Notes: generated by a model not told the origin, from the sequence alone. A stretch of DNA of 64,000 nucleotides from Hypomesus transpacificus (GCF_021917145.1 NC_061072.1:7999391-8063390), one strand, 5' to 3'; shown: positions 22,749 to 35,330, counted from the stretch's first letter. Numbers and translations are program-made.

Positions 22749-23637
22749 ATGTCAAGAGCTGGATGTGTTGTGTCTCGTTTGGCACAGTATTCTTTGTGTC
22801 GTGCTACTCGAATTGACGCGATTTCGACAAGTCAGAGGTATTTTTAATCGTATATGGGTTACCGCTAATATCCGCATTGGATTTAGTGCGTATTATAGCT
22901 AGCTAGTTCAATGACAGACATGTAGCCTGACCATGGATGAGAACAGACAACAGAGGACATGAGTAATCTTAAGTAATCGTCACTATCCCGATGATAAACG
23001 AGTGCTTTTTAATATGTGTATATATATATGTGTATTGTAGCGGAGTTTTCTCTTTGTAATATCCAGTTTTAGCAATGATGACTTTGGTTTTCAGTGAAAC
23101 TTACGTTATTACAAAATGTTTTCGTCATCGCCGTGGTTCATGCAAAATGTGTCTTCCATATACAACACGAACTACACGTTTATCCTAAGTCATGTATTTT
23201 TCATAATGACGCATTGTCAGATCTGGCATTTCACACGTTTGTCCCAGTTGACTGTTGTCGTGTGGACTGTCTTGTCCTCTTCTTTCTTAAGACTTATCCA
23301 CAGCAGGACCCTAACCCTGACCTCTCAGAGATCGGCCAAGACAAAGAACCCAGCGGCTGACGACGATGACGACGATAAAGTGGTTTCACAACCCATAAAG
23401 TTCTCCACCAGCAAAGGCAGTCACAAGACCTGGAACGTGGACAAGTCGCTCGGCAGCAAGTACGAACGACCTTGGTGGAGAGTGATTCCCCTCAGCATCG
23501 GTTGCGTCGCTTTCTTGTTGTGGTGCGTGCTGAGAGGAGAGACGGACATTGACGAGCAGCTGGAGAAGCATCTCAATGAACACATGCCCGGCCTAGTCCC
23601 CGAAGAAGACGAAGGGGTCCAGAATAAAACAGTCTAA
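22749..23637 (+). CDS. uqcc4: UQCC4/CCSMST1-like mitochondrial membrane protein
   Basis: Small protein resembling CCSMST1 (C16orf91, UQCC4), which in mammals helps assemble respiratory complex III in the inner mitochondrial membrane. Exon 1 is 22749-22837 (phase 2); exon 2 begins at 23304 or 23307 (tandem CAG acceptors) and ends at the TAA at 23637, giving 140 or 139 residues. The N-terminus is Arg/Ser-rich without acidic residues (MSRAGCVVSRLAQYSLCRAT), like a mitochondrial presequence. An acidic run (DDDDDD) precedes the conserved block IKFSTSKGSHKTWNVDKSLG, then YERPWWRV and one membrane helix (about IPLSIGCVAFLLWCVL) and an acidic tail. The name rests on the TSK.SH.TW and ERPWW pattern recalled from the family. 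Confidence 0.75.
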
Positions 23638-24170
23638 AGTTATTTTCATCATCATTTGAGGTTGTATTTATTTTTGGGGCCCAGGTACATTCATGGTATA
23701 GTCTGCCTTCACCCTGTGTGCTCTTTGGACATTTCAACAGTGCTAGAGCTGTCAAGCTTGTGCTAAACAGACACATTTACTGTCTGCTGAAAGGTTTGAC
23801 CCTTTGGAATGTTTTGTTGGCCTAAAAGATGGTGTGTACAGCAATAGTGGTAATCGTCAAACTAACCAACCCTGGCACCATGTATTTGGTGCATCAGGAC
23901 AGTAATATTCAGACTACCAATAATATTCATCCCTGTAAATACCATGTGGCTGTAAATTATGGATATGCAGATGCTTGTTGAATTAAAACACTCTGGAGTT
24001 TGTATAGGCAGTCTTGAGTAAACTTGTCCCATAACCGTATGCCTTATAAAAAACACAAATTTAAACTTTGAGTCTCACTTGCCATTGACAGGCTTAGTTA
24101 AGTCTACTGAGCTAAATGGCATTACTGAAGCTGTGCTTGTTTAACACCACTCAGAGCAGAGGGGATCAAT

Positions 24171-24205
24171 CCTGGTCCTCAGGGTCCACTGTCCTGCATT
24201 TAGTC
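24171..24205. repeat. Fragment related to the 61.15-kb palindromic element
   Basis: The stretch CCTGGTCCTCAGGG with a following CTGTCCTGCAT resembles one arm of the palindromic element at 61153-61352. Only a short remnant, low information. Confidence 0.35.
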
Positions 24206-24242
24206 ACGTTTACAATATCAACTCAAATGAGGTAGTGGAAAG

Positions 24243-24248
24243 TTTATT
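24243..24248 (-). terminator. Polyadenylation signal of the H3.3 gene
   Basis: AATAAA on the minus strand about 255 bases past the H3.3 stop codon. A polyadenylated, intron-containing message is expected for a replication-independent histone; no histone stem-loop was noticed. Confidence 0.55.
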
Positions 24249-24500
24249 TACAACAAATGGCCACGATGCAATACAAAAGTCATGTTCACAGAAGACACGC
24301 TACCACAAAACCATTCTAAAACACACTTCGAAACCTGAGAAAAGGTAGGGGAATGTTTTGCATGACGTTTACTAATAGGTTTCACCACATGCCTTATTAC
24401 TACTAATGGAACAAGTACAAAAAGGGATTTAAACTACTACTTCAGAAAGTGTAGCGCCCCCCCCCCCCCCCCCCAAAAAAAAAGTTGAAATCCCCCCAAA

Positions 24501-26031
<1,531 letters not shown>

Positions 26032-26200
26032 GTGGTAGCTCTCAAATGTCCTGTCCTCGTCGCTGGTAACCCTTCGATTGCCGTTGAGTTTGAGGAGCGA
26101 GGAATTTATACTACTGCACGGATGTCATGTATGTGATACAGACCTGCCCGCGGTGTACCAGATCGCTCCGACAACCGGAGTTCACAGCCCACGTGACAAA
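26032..26200 (-). promoter_or_regulatory. H3.3 core promoter and noncoding exon 1
   Basis: On the minus strand, TATAAA lies at 26110-26105, placing transcription start near 26075-26080, followed by a roughly 45-base noncoding exon ending in a GTAAG donor at 26031. An E-box CACGTG lies upstream at 26190-26195. The facing C8orf33-like gene starts about 0.4 kb away on the plus strand. Confidence 0.5.
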
Positions 26201-26588
26201 GTGTTACTACGTTTTTGACCAAAACAAGTTTATCATCAGCCTCACAAAATAACAATCTGCGATCACATTTTGGTCAATGAAAGTTTAGGTCAAATTAATT
26301 CAAAAACGTACGTGACAATATTTTAAGCATCAAAAGTAGGACTACGATGTAATAAAACGGAATCAAACAATGGATTGTGGATCGTAAATTGTTGGGCTAC
26401 AAACAATACCTGGATTTTATGTTTGTTGTTCTGTTCATAGGCTACTTTTCCAACAATATTTAATTATTACTAAACAGGAAAACGCAAAACATCTCATTCT
26501 GGGACTGCTAAAAGAAAAGGTAGGTAGGAAAGAATGTGAATGAACTATGACGGAACTATTGTTTTTGAAGGTTTACACGGACGACTTT

Positions 26589-28344
26589 ATGTCAAGAACC
26601 ATGGTATATGGTATGTAGTGTGTTCTCACAACGTTGCAAGTATTGATTTACAGTAGTTGAATACATCTACAGTTTCCCCATATGCTGAGACAGTCATGAC
26701 AGAGAAACAAATTCCTGTGATAGGTAAATGTGCATTGCACAAAACATAATCTTCCCGTTGATTAATTGTCCTCTTCTTTGTGTTTTAATGTGTTCCGCTC
26801 TGTTTGTGTTGCCATTTTCTTCTTTGGACCAGACATTGAGCCACGGGTAAATGCCTCTTCAGCCATTCAACCAGGCATAAAGAACAGCCTGGGCTGGTCG
26901 CGTAGCGACAACTCTTTTAAATTCGACTTCATCACTAAGGATGGATCTTCCGCTCATACGGACATAGCTGTCCGCTTGCAGGAATCTTCCCAGCGGGTCC
27001 ACCACACTGGGTCAACTGCTATTACTGAACAGGGTTCTGGGTTTGCATTCAATTTTAAAATCCCTGAGGGAACCGAAGAAGAGATGACAGATACAGTAGC
27101 GGCCCTCCCTTTAGAAGTGCCTGCCTCTGACTGCAACAAACCTACCAAAGAAGACAAGCCTCAACAGAATGAACCTCACGCTTCCTCCAAAGCCAAGAAA
27201 AAGAAGAAAAAATCTGGGAATAAGAAAAAAACAACAGAAAGCACAGAGCAACAGGAGGAACAGACAATCTGTTCATCCACAATATCAGAGGCTCGTGGAG
27301 ATGAAGGAACAGCGCTGGTGAGTGGTCCGAGACCTAGACTGACTCGCGACATTACATTTTCCACAGTTTGATGAAATGTGACTGTTGAAGATGCCCGATG
27401 GAAAAGGTGGGGTCAGTGTTGCGTGGTTGTCTGTTTCAGTCTGCAGAACAACAGTTTAAGAGAGAGCTAGACTGGTGCATTGAGCAACTGGAGCTGGGAT
27501 TGAGCACACAGAAAAGTACAACCAAACAGAGTGAGTAGATATATGTAATAACTGAATCATTTACAAGACTTACTTCGAAAGTAATTAGAAAATATTTCAT
27601 ATCATTACAGATAGTTAGTAAGAAAAAAAGCTGGTAACAACAATGAATTGGCCATACAGGTTGTGAAATAATGCTAAATCAGTGTATATAAAAACGTTTA
27701 TTGTGTCTACCCCTAATACTCAACATTGTCTTGTTGTTTTTTCCAATTGCTATTTTGGGTATAGAGTAAGGATAATCTATAAAGAAAAACATATAAACAA
27801 AATTAAAATGTTGATGGAAGTTTAGGCAGGATTTAAGATGGGATGCATCCTCCTGACTCTATCTGCAGAAGAGGAGGTTTGTCGAAACCTCAAGACTCTA
27901 CGCAGCTCCAAGGCTCCTCTGGCCAAGAAGAGGCAAGTGATGAGGGCCATGTCTGGAGACTACCGAAAGAAGATGGAGGACGAGAAGGACAAGCAGTTCA
28001 AACTCATCCAGGCTGGTGAGTAGAGCCAGAGGAATGGATCATTTCGGAAAAATTAAATGAAGGAGAAAAGAAGAAAAAAGAATAGATTGATGAGTGGAAT
28101 GATTTGGTGCCTTTTTGACAAGCTTCTGCTTTCCCCCTTTCCAGCGATGACATCAGCTAAAGTGAAAGCAGTTAACAAGGGGGTTGATAAATCAGTTTTT
28201 CACCGGAAAGCAGACAGCAAAACAGAGACTCTGAGTAAAGCTGAAAAGGATCAACAGGTGAACACAGGTGTGCAGGACGAAGAGGAGACCTCATCTTTTG
28301 TCTTTACCCCTGCGAAGGAGGAGTTCTGCTTCAACTTCCTTTAG
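26589..28344 (+). CDS. C8orf33 (UPF0488) homologue
   Basis: Uncharacterised conserved protein. Firm exons are 26833-27317, 27440-27530, 27869-28015 and 28145-28344 with matching phases. A short first exon 26589-26610 (MSRTMVY, donor GTATGT) fits phase and makes 945 bases (314 residues), but it is tentative. The first long exon has two FxFxF-like blocks (FKFDF, FAFNF) and a lysine-rich KKKKKKSGNKKK tract. The conserved core is RELDWCIEQLELGL, then LRSSKAPLAKKRQVMRAMSGDYR, with C-terminal KEEFCFNFL. Human C8orf33 has the counterparts ELAWCVEQLELGL, LRSKRTPLPRKRQLM and EEFRFNFF. Possibly nuclear because of the basic tract. No enzymatic motif is visible. Confidence 0.88.
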
Positions 28345-28382
28345 TGAGTGCACTGCATGGGGAAATTATGGCTAAAAACTCA

Positions 28383-28388
28383 AATAAA
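28383..28388 (+). terminator. Polyadenylation signal of the C8orf33 homologue
   Basis: AATAAA 39 bases after the stop codon; a second AATAAA occurs near 28470. Confidence 0.65.
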
Positions 28389-28639
28389 AAGTCTAAAATA
28401 ACCCTATTTTAAGGGCAATGGATTGTATGATTACAAATGAGTTGTATTGTTGCAACCAATTAAGTTTAAATAAAGGAATTGAAATTCGTTGTCATTTTTA
28501 CATTTTTCTTTAATTTTTATGACATTTTAATTTATTCAATTATGATCCAAAATGGTTGGTATACTGTACAAGGAGATACTTCCCATACCAAATAAAACCA
28601 TCAGTAAAGTCTTGAATTAAATGAACTGCTTGGCGTGTA

Positions 28640-28760
28640 AATGATGAAGGCTCGCTCGCTCTAACATTGTAAACTGAGGCATTCTACCCGGACATATTAC
28701 AGTGTAACACAGCAACAAAAATTTGGGGATAGTTTGTTGGAGAACGTCAAGCATTTAACG
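28640..28760 (+). promoter_or_regulatory. Possible noncoding first exon and promoter of anks3
   Basis: A strong donor (TTTAACG then GTAAGGTTTT) follows 28760, and a matching acceptor (TTCACACACAG) ends at 30421, 31 bases before the anks3 start codon. This suggests a 5' UTR intron that now contains the Harbinger element. Inferred from splice signals only. Confidence 0.4.
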
Positions 28761-29116
28761 GTAAGGTTTTGAGTCATAAACGTCAATAATATCTCTGTTT
28801 TAAATTATTAAAAGTATTTGGTGCTGTCGTAACGAAAAACTATTTATATAGCTTAGGCTACTATTTACAGCAAGTGAAGTTGTAAACAAAAGTTATCTGG
28901 CTAAGTAGCTTGTACTAGCGAATATTAGACTAAAGACTAAAGCCGTAATTCAGGCCAGACCGCAATATTCATGCATCAGATTAAAACATAGTTACAACAA
29001 CAACTCTTATAATGCACCATGCATATCAGTATAGTGATGTGGTATGGGAATTCTGCTAACCTTTATTGGGACACTTAGCTAGAACTGAACTGTAGCTTGG
29101 CTCTTTAAGCGATTTA

Positions 29117-30393
29117 GGCTGGGTTGCACCAACAAGGATTAACTCTTAAACTAGGTTTAAACCAGGTTTGTCTTTTAATCCAGTTGCACCAAACTTTAAA
29201 CCTAGTTTAACCTTAGTTTACAATTAATCCCGGGTAAATCTAACCCTTTGGCAATCTCTGTTTAATTTCCATTTAAATCTAGATTAAATTTAAATCTGTT
29301 GCACCAGTCATTTTAAACCTAGTCTAAACCTGGATTAGCAGTTATATTTAAACCACCCCTGGAGGAGGTTTATCTCAGTTTTATTGACAATATGGCTGCA
29401 TATCTTCGCTGGATGGGGTTAGAGGAAAGAGTTCCTCGCAGGAAAATTAGAAATAGGCTAAACCCAATTGAATTCTATGACAACAGCGAGTTTTCACAGC
29501 GGTACAGATTTACAAAAGAGTCTGTCATATACCTAAATGGGAAGGTTGGACCAGCAAACAAGCATGGAAGTGAGAGGAATTTTGCTGTGCCACCACTTCT
29601 CCAGCTCCTAGTAGCTTTGCAATTTTATGCTACAGGGTGTTTTCAGATGGTTGATGGAGATCTTTTCGGAGTTCATAAATCCACAGTCTGCAGAATTGTC
29701 AGCAGAGTATCCAAGGCAATTGCAAGTTTAAAGGCTCAGTACATTGTACCAAGGAGAGACAACAGCTGGATTTTATGGGAGAGCAGGTTTTCCAGGAGTA
29801 ATTGGGGCTATCGACTGCACCCACATTCCCATTACCAACCCAGGTGGTGAGAATGGGGAACTGCATCGAAAGGGCTACTGCTCAATTAATGTCCAAGTTG
29901 TGTGTGATGACCAGGCCCAGATCACACACATTGTTGCAAAATGGCCAGGATCCACACATGACAGCCGAATCTTTGACAACAGTCAACTTTGTGCACTGCT
30001 GGAGAGAGGGGAAATCCATGGACACCTAGTGGGGGACAATGGCTAAGCATGTCGCCCATACCTGATGACTCCACTTTTGAACCCTGAGACCCAGGCAAAA
30101 AAGCTGCTAGTTTAAGAAAGAGTGCATTCATTCATTTAGGCCTATTTAGTTCCATATATGTTAAACATACGTTGTGAATTTGTTTACATTTCGTCGGAAT
30201 CCATCATGGCTGACATTGAACATAAACTAATCCCGTTTTAACCCTTGTTTAAACTAGTTTAGCTAATCCAGGGTTAAAATTAAGATGTGCAACACATCTC
30301 TGATTAATTATAAACCAGTTTAAACATAGATTTACTAACCCTAGATTAACTCTAAACCAGGATTAATTTAATCCATGTTGGTGCAACCCAGCC
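29117..30393 (+). mobile_element. PIF/Harbinger DNA transposon, 1277 bp, with TTA target duplication
   Basis: The terminal inverted repeats start GGCTGGGTTGCACCAACA at 29117, mirrored at the right end at 30393. They are flanked by TTA at 29114-29116 and 30394-30396, the 3-bp duplication typical of PIF/Harbinger. Several subterminal copies of TTTAAACCAGGTTT-like and TTGCACCA motifs occur at both ends. Inside is a broken HARBI1-type transposase frame. No second (Myb/SANT-like) frame is seen, so the copy is non-autonomous now. Confidence 0.93.
29392..30046 (+). pseudogene. Broken HARBI1-like transposase
   Basis: The first frame (29392-29850) carries the N-terminal part, including LLQLLVALQFYATGCFQM and a helix-turn-helix-like VHKSTVCRIVSRV. 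Near 29760 the similarity moves to another frame (29744-30046) with the DDE-type blocks AIDCTHIPI (first Asp) and WPGSTHDSRIF (second Asp). A stop follows at GDNG, where the family continues with an aromatic residue; a short recognisable stretch (RPYLMTPLLNP) follows the stop before similarity ends. So there is one frameshift, one nonsense change and a missing C-terminus with the third catalytic acidic residue. Confidence 0.9.
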
Positions 30394-30452
30394 TTAGACG
30401 GGGGGCTACCTTCACACACAGGTGTGAAAACCAAAAAGAAGTTCATCGAAGG

Positions 30453-33400
30453 ATGTCGGAGTTAAGCGACGAGATGAGTGAATCGGAACAGCTTGGTGCC
30501 AGCCTCTCCCTTTGGCTGGGTGACACCCTGCTACGACCGGAGGAATTAGATGTACCGCTAGATCTACACACCGCTTGCTCCATCGGCCAGTATGACGTGG
30601 TGTCGAAGTGCATCAAAAGGTGAGCTCCCTTCATCAACGTTGCTGATGAAAAAGCATATACTTATACACTTGTATTTTTTTATTTTATTCCTGCATTTAT
30701 TTGTTGTTATCTAGAGGAGAAGTAAACTTGGACAACAAGAACTTTGGTGGGTGGACCCCATTGATGTATGCTGCATATATTGGCCATGACAACATTGCCA
30801 ATCTCCTCCTGGAGGCTGGTGTAAGTGTCAATGCCACGACAGGCAAGGGCCTCACGCCTCTGATGCTGGCTGCAAGCTGTGGGAACGAAAGCATCGCATA
30901 CTTTCTGCTGCAGGTCAGAATCTTTATCTTTGGTCAGACATTCTACTCATATTCCTGTAAGGTAGTTCATTGTAACCTCAGTACGCGTTATGGATTATAC
31001 CAATAATAAGGCTGAATATGTTGTTTTTTGTTCTGTCTAATTTATTCATGTATAAGGTATTCATACTAACTCGACACCATAATGATTCGAATGTCTAAAG
31101 TTGTTTGTGGTTTTGTCTGCCTGAAGCAAGGTGCTGACCTGGAGGTGAATGACTCCAGGGGCTGGACTGCCCTGCTTCACTGCACCAGCACTGGCCACCA
31201 GCAGATGGTCAAGTTCCTGCTGGACAACCATGCCAACGTCAACGTGAGGCGAGTCTATGGCGTCGTCAAATTTCTGCCACCGCAATTTCTGTATTTTCTC
31301 AACTTGACTGTTGGGTTAATGAGACGTGTTCACGGCCCACAGAGAGCCAGGCTCGGGCTTCACTCCACTGATGGAGGCAGCTGCCTCGGGACACGAAATC
31401 ATCGTTCAGTACCTTCTGGATCACGTAAGTTAACCCGTCATGTGCTCTGTTAACGTGCTGCTGGAGACTCTTGCTGCATCAAACCTATCTAGCGCTTTAC
31501 ACTTCCTGTTTGTGCGTGTCTCAGGGGGTCTTCAGGGGTATTTACACTTCCTGTTTGTGCGTGTCTCAGGGGGTCTTCAGGGGTATTTACACTTCCTGTT
31601 TGTGGGTGTCTCAGGTGGTCTTCAGGGGTATTTACACTTCCTGTTTGTGCGTGTCTCAGGGGGTCTTCAGGGGTATTTATACTTCCTGTTTGTGCTTGTC
31701 TCAGGGGTATTTACACTTCCTGTTTGTGCTTGTCTCAGGGGGTTAAAGTAGACGAGAGGAACTTGAAGGGGGAGACGGCGCGTGCCCTGGCCATGATGTA
31801 CGGACACGCTAAGATAGCGAGCCTCATTGACATGCGCTCTCCCAAAGCCAAACCAGGTACGACAGAGGGACACTTCAACAAGCATGTAAAACAGCACCTT
31901 AGAAAGTTGATAAGGTCCAATGATGTACACAGGAGTTCTCCTACCACAGTAGGTCTCCAGTTCATTGTTATTTTCCTAACGGCCTGTTGGTGTGGCTCGC
32001 CAGGACTCTTGGAGGATCTGAGCTCTTCGGAGGATTCGGACGGCGCTGTCCCCAGAGCGCGTCAGAGTCGCGGCCGAGCTAAAGGACCCAGCATCCACGA
32101 CGGGCCTCAGGCCATCGCCAAGTTCAGAGTCGGGGGCACCAGCAAGCACTGTGGTATCCTGGCTGTTCCACTCTATCTGTCCTATGTTCTACCAGAGGAC
32201 CTTATGACAAGCGGGTGGATAAAGTGACGAATCGTATGACTTGGTATTGTTGTGTCAGACGGTATGTTCCCTCTTCCCTCTCAGATCCGCCTGTGGCACC
32301 CCCAGGATATATGACCTTCGGTGGCGAGCAGAGCGAAGGCATCTGTAACCGTGACGTCACCTCGCCCATCAACGAGCTGGATGGACAGAGCAACAGCAGC
32401 AGAGGTCACATGACTGAACAAAACTGTGTTTAACCTGCCCAGATACATGACTGAACCAAACTGTGTCTAACCTGCCCAGAAACATGACTGAACCAAACTG
32501 TGTTTAACCTGCCCAGATACATGACTGAACCAAACTGTGTCTAACCTGCCCAGATACATGACTGAACCAAACTGTGTTTAACCTGCCCAGATACATGACT
32601 GAACCAAACTGTTTCTAACCAGCCCAGATACATGACTGAACCAAACTGTGTCTAACCAGCCCAGATACATGACTAAACCAAACTGTGTCTAACCTGCCCA
32701 GAAACATGACTGAACCAAACTGTGTCTAACCTGCCCAGACGAACTAACTCTGGAAGCTCACTATGTCCCTGTGCTGTGGTTCCTCCAGACGAGAGCCCGT
32801 TCTTTGAGAACAACATGCCCACCATGAGGAGCAGCAGTAGCAGCGAGGGTCTCCCTCACGCGATAGGCCTCAGCCGCGAAGGTTCGCTGGAGAGCAACGA
32901 GGTACAGCACACACACACACTCCATAGAGGTCCTGGCTACATACCACAACTGTGTTGTTCCAGCTAGTGCCATTGTCTACGTCACAATGCCATTGTTTGG
33001 TTTCCACAATGACAAGGACAGCGCACCTTTGTCCTGTAGGACTCGGACCAGGCCAAGCAGAGCTGCCCTCGCAGGCCCAACAAGGGTCACCACTCCAAAG
33101 GCAGGGGTCGCCATGGCAGCAGCGACACCACCGTGCAGCCTCGTGGTTCAGGGAACAGTGGGATTCCCTCGTCCGTCGATCCTCCCTCCTCTTACACAGG
33201 TCCCAAGGCACGTTCCATCCATCGTCTTTTTAAAAAAAGGGCTTCGGCTGTCGAAAGCAGTCTGCTTAAACAGGGATGAATTTTCAAAACTTCAAAACAA
33301 TTTTGGAAACTTTTCAAAACTTCCAAACAAATTTGGAAACTTAACAAAAATCAGTCAGGCCAGTTTTGCTATGCTGTGCTCATAATCTTGTTGCGCTGTG

Positions 33401-35330
33401 TTGACTTAAATGGTATATTAACTGGTCTGACAACGGCTGACCTTTGACCTCTGCTCTGCCTCAGGACCTGGCTGAATTCCTGGAGCAGATCGGCTACTCC
33501 AAGTACCTCCCCCTGCTGGAGGAACAGGATATCGACTTGAGGATATTTCTCACTCTGACGGAGAACGACCTCAAGGAAGTGGGAATCACGTGAGTTACTT
33601 TCATCACGTTTAGTCATTTAGCAGACGCTCTTATCCAGAGCGACTTACAGTAAGTACAGGGATATTCCCCCCAAGGCAAGTAGGGTGAAGTGCCTTGCCC
33701 AAGGACACAACGTCATTTTGCACGGCCGGGAATCGAACCAGCAACCTTCTGATTAATAGCCCGATTCCCTAACCGCTCAGCCACCTGACTCCCAACTCAA
33801 GCCAAACAAAGCCCCTGCAGGCAGCAGTGCTCACGCTTCAGGCCTCATCCAGCTCACATCCTCACTCTGTGCTCTCACCTGCACCGCAGGCTGTTTGGGC
33901 CCAAGCGGAAGATGACCTCGGCGATAGCCCGTTGGCACAGCAATGCCAGGCCGCCTAGCGATACTCTGGAGCAGGCTTACTCTGACCAGCTGGAGGCAGA
34001 GATGCAGGAAATGGCTATTCAGCTACACAAGGTAATGTCTCTTTAATCCCTGATTATCAGCTGCGCTGTATGCAAGTTTCTTTGGATAGCAAGTATCTGA
34101 ATACAAGACAGGTGTGGGAGTGTATGACAAGGCCTGACCCTCCCCTCCACCCCCTGACCCTCCCCTCCACGCCCCTGACCCTCCACTCCACGCCCCTGAC
34201 CCTCCCCTCCCCTCCACCCCCCTCCCCTCCCCTCCACCCCCCTCCCCTCCACCCCATCCTCTCCACCCCCCTCCCCTCCACCCCATCCCCTCCACTCCAC
34301 CCCCCTCCCCTCCACCTCCCTCCCCTCCACCCCCCTCCCCCCCCTCCCCTCCACCTCCCTCCCCTCCACCCCATCCCCTCCACCCCCTCCCCTCCACTCC
34401 ACCCCCCTCCCCTCCACCTCCCTCCCCTCCACCCCCCTCCCCTCCACCTCCCTCCCCTTAACCCCACTCCCCTCCACCCCCCTCCCCTCCACCTCCCTCC
34501 CCTCCAGAGATGTGAGGAGGCAGAGAGCCTGCAGGCCCAGGTGTCTCAGGAGAAGGAGCTGCGTACCGTGATGGAGGGGTGCCTGATGGAGGACAAGATG
34601 GCGTGGAGGAGGGTGCATGTGGAGCTGGTGGAGGACCACAGGCTGGCTCAGGACATGAGCGCCACGCTGGAGAAGTCACGTGTCTGTCGGGCGGAGCTGC
34701 TGTCCCGCGTCTGTGCCGACGGAAACGGAGGCCATCTTCTGGGCTCGGATCAGCTGACTGGCGACTCTGGAGGTAGCGGTGAGATGAACGCCGAGTTGGA
34801 TCGCAGCGTTAGCGTCAAACAGAACGTTCAGTTGAAACGGCAGTTTGTGTGTTCCAAGACCACGTCAGTGAAACTCATGTCTCTCACTGAAGTGGTCTAT
34901 TCCTTCAAACACACACAGGTGGTGACAGCTTGAAGACCAGCAGCGTACCTGAGTTGGTGAAAAAGTTGGACTCCTACGAAGAAGGATTGGGTGAGCGACA
35001 GTTTACAACTGATGGTGGGTCGGGTGGCTGAGCGGTTAGGGAATTGCTCCAGGAATCCAAAGGTTGCTGGTTCGATTCCCGGCCGTGCCAAATGACGTTG
35101 TGTCCTTGGGCAAGCCACTTCACCCTACTTGCCTCGGGGGGGGGGGGTGTTTCTTACGTGGAATGACAAGCCATAGCTAATCCTCAGAGATGTCTCAATC
35201 CAACCCCAGTGTGTTTCATGGTGTGTTTGGTATGTTTTCCCGTCCAGGAAACACCCTCCAGACCGTGCTCCAGAGCCTGAGGCGTCTGAGCGTCCCAGAG
35301 AAGCTCACAGACAGCTGGGAACAGCCCTAG
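30453..35330 (+). CDS. anks3: Ankyrin repeat and SAM domain protein 3
   Basis: Scaffold protein linked in other vertebrates to cilia and nephronophthisis proteins. Exons: 30453-30619, 30715-30913, 31127-31248, 31343-31424, 31739-31856, 32004-32153 (or 32150), 32285-32404, 32789-32901, 33040-33207, 33465-33589, 33890-34031, 34508-34778, 34919-34990, 35248-35330; total 1932 bases, 643 residues. Ankyrin repeats span about residues 35-195 (GWTPLMYAAYIGHDNIANLL, GLTPLMLAASCG, GWTALLHCTSTGH, GFTPLMEAAASGHEIIVQYL). A Ser-rich linker includes RDVTSPINE. The SAM domain starts at about residue 414 (DLAEFLEQIGYSKYL to FGPKRKMTSAIARWH), followed by a coiled-coil (LEAEMQEMAIQLHKRCEEAE). The introns after exons 3 and 9 need GC donors. 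All matches are to human ANKS3 in the same order. Confidence 0.93.
31499..31738 (+). repeat. 45-bp minisatellite carrying splice-acceptor copies
   Basis: Units beginning ACACTTCCTGTTTGTGCGTG repeat at 31499, 31544, 31589, 31634 and 31679, plus a shortened one near 31713. Each contains GTGTCTCAGG, or a close variant. The last copy supplies the actual anks3 acceptor (TCTCAG ending at 31738). Confidence 0.9.
32405..32745 (+). repeat. ~38-bp minisatellite in an anks3 intron
   Basis: About nine units of the type ACATGACTGAACCAAACTGT followed by GT[TC]TAACC[TA]GCCCAGA. The array begins directly at the donor of the exon ending at 32404 and runs to about 44 bases before the next acceptor, filling nearly the whole intron. 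Confidence 0.92.
33608..33795 (-). mobile_element. tRNA-derived SINE, copy 3 (reverse)
   Basis: Reverse-complement copy: tail TCATTTAGCAGACGCTC at the left, tRNA-like head ending CTGACTCCC at the right. It starts 18 bases after an anks3 donor (33590). Confidence 0.85.
34134..34507 (+). repeat. C-rich minisatellite acting as polypyrimidine tract of an anks3 acceptor
   Basis: About 370 bases of CTCCCCTCCACC-type units with almost no G on this strand, ending directly in the acceptor CCCTCCAG at 34507. Long open frames across it on either strand are low-complexity artefacts. Confidence 0.92.
35014..35147 (+). mobile_element. tRNA-derived SINE, copy 4 (3' truncated)
   Basis: Head GGTGGCTGAGCGGTTAGGGA and GGTTCGATTCCCGG are present, but the copy breaks off in a poly-G run after CTTGCCTC, so the usual tail is missing. 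It lies in an anks3 intron. Confidence 0.8.

Noticed and set aside
34043-34639. Gly/Glu/Arg-rich and Pro-rich long frames
   Set aside because: Translations of the C-rich minisatellite next to a real anks3 exon.
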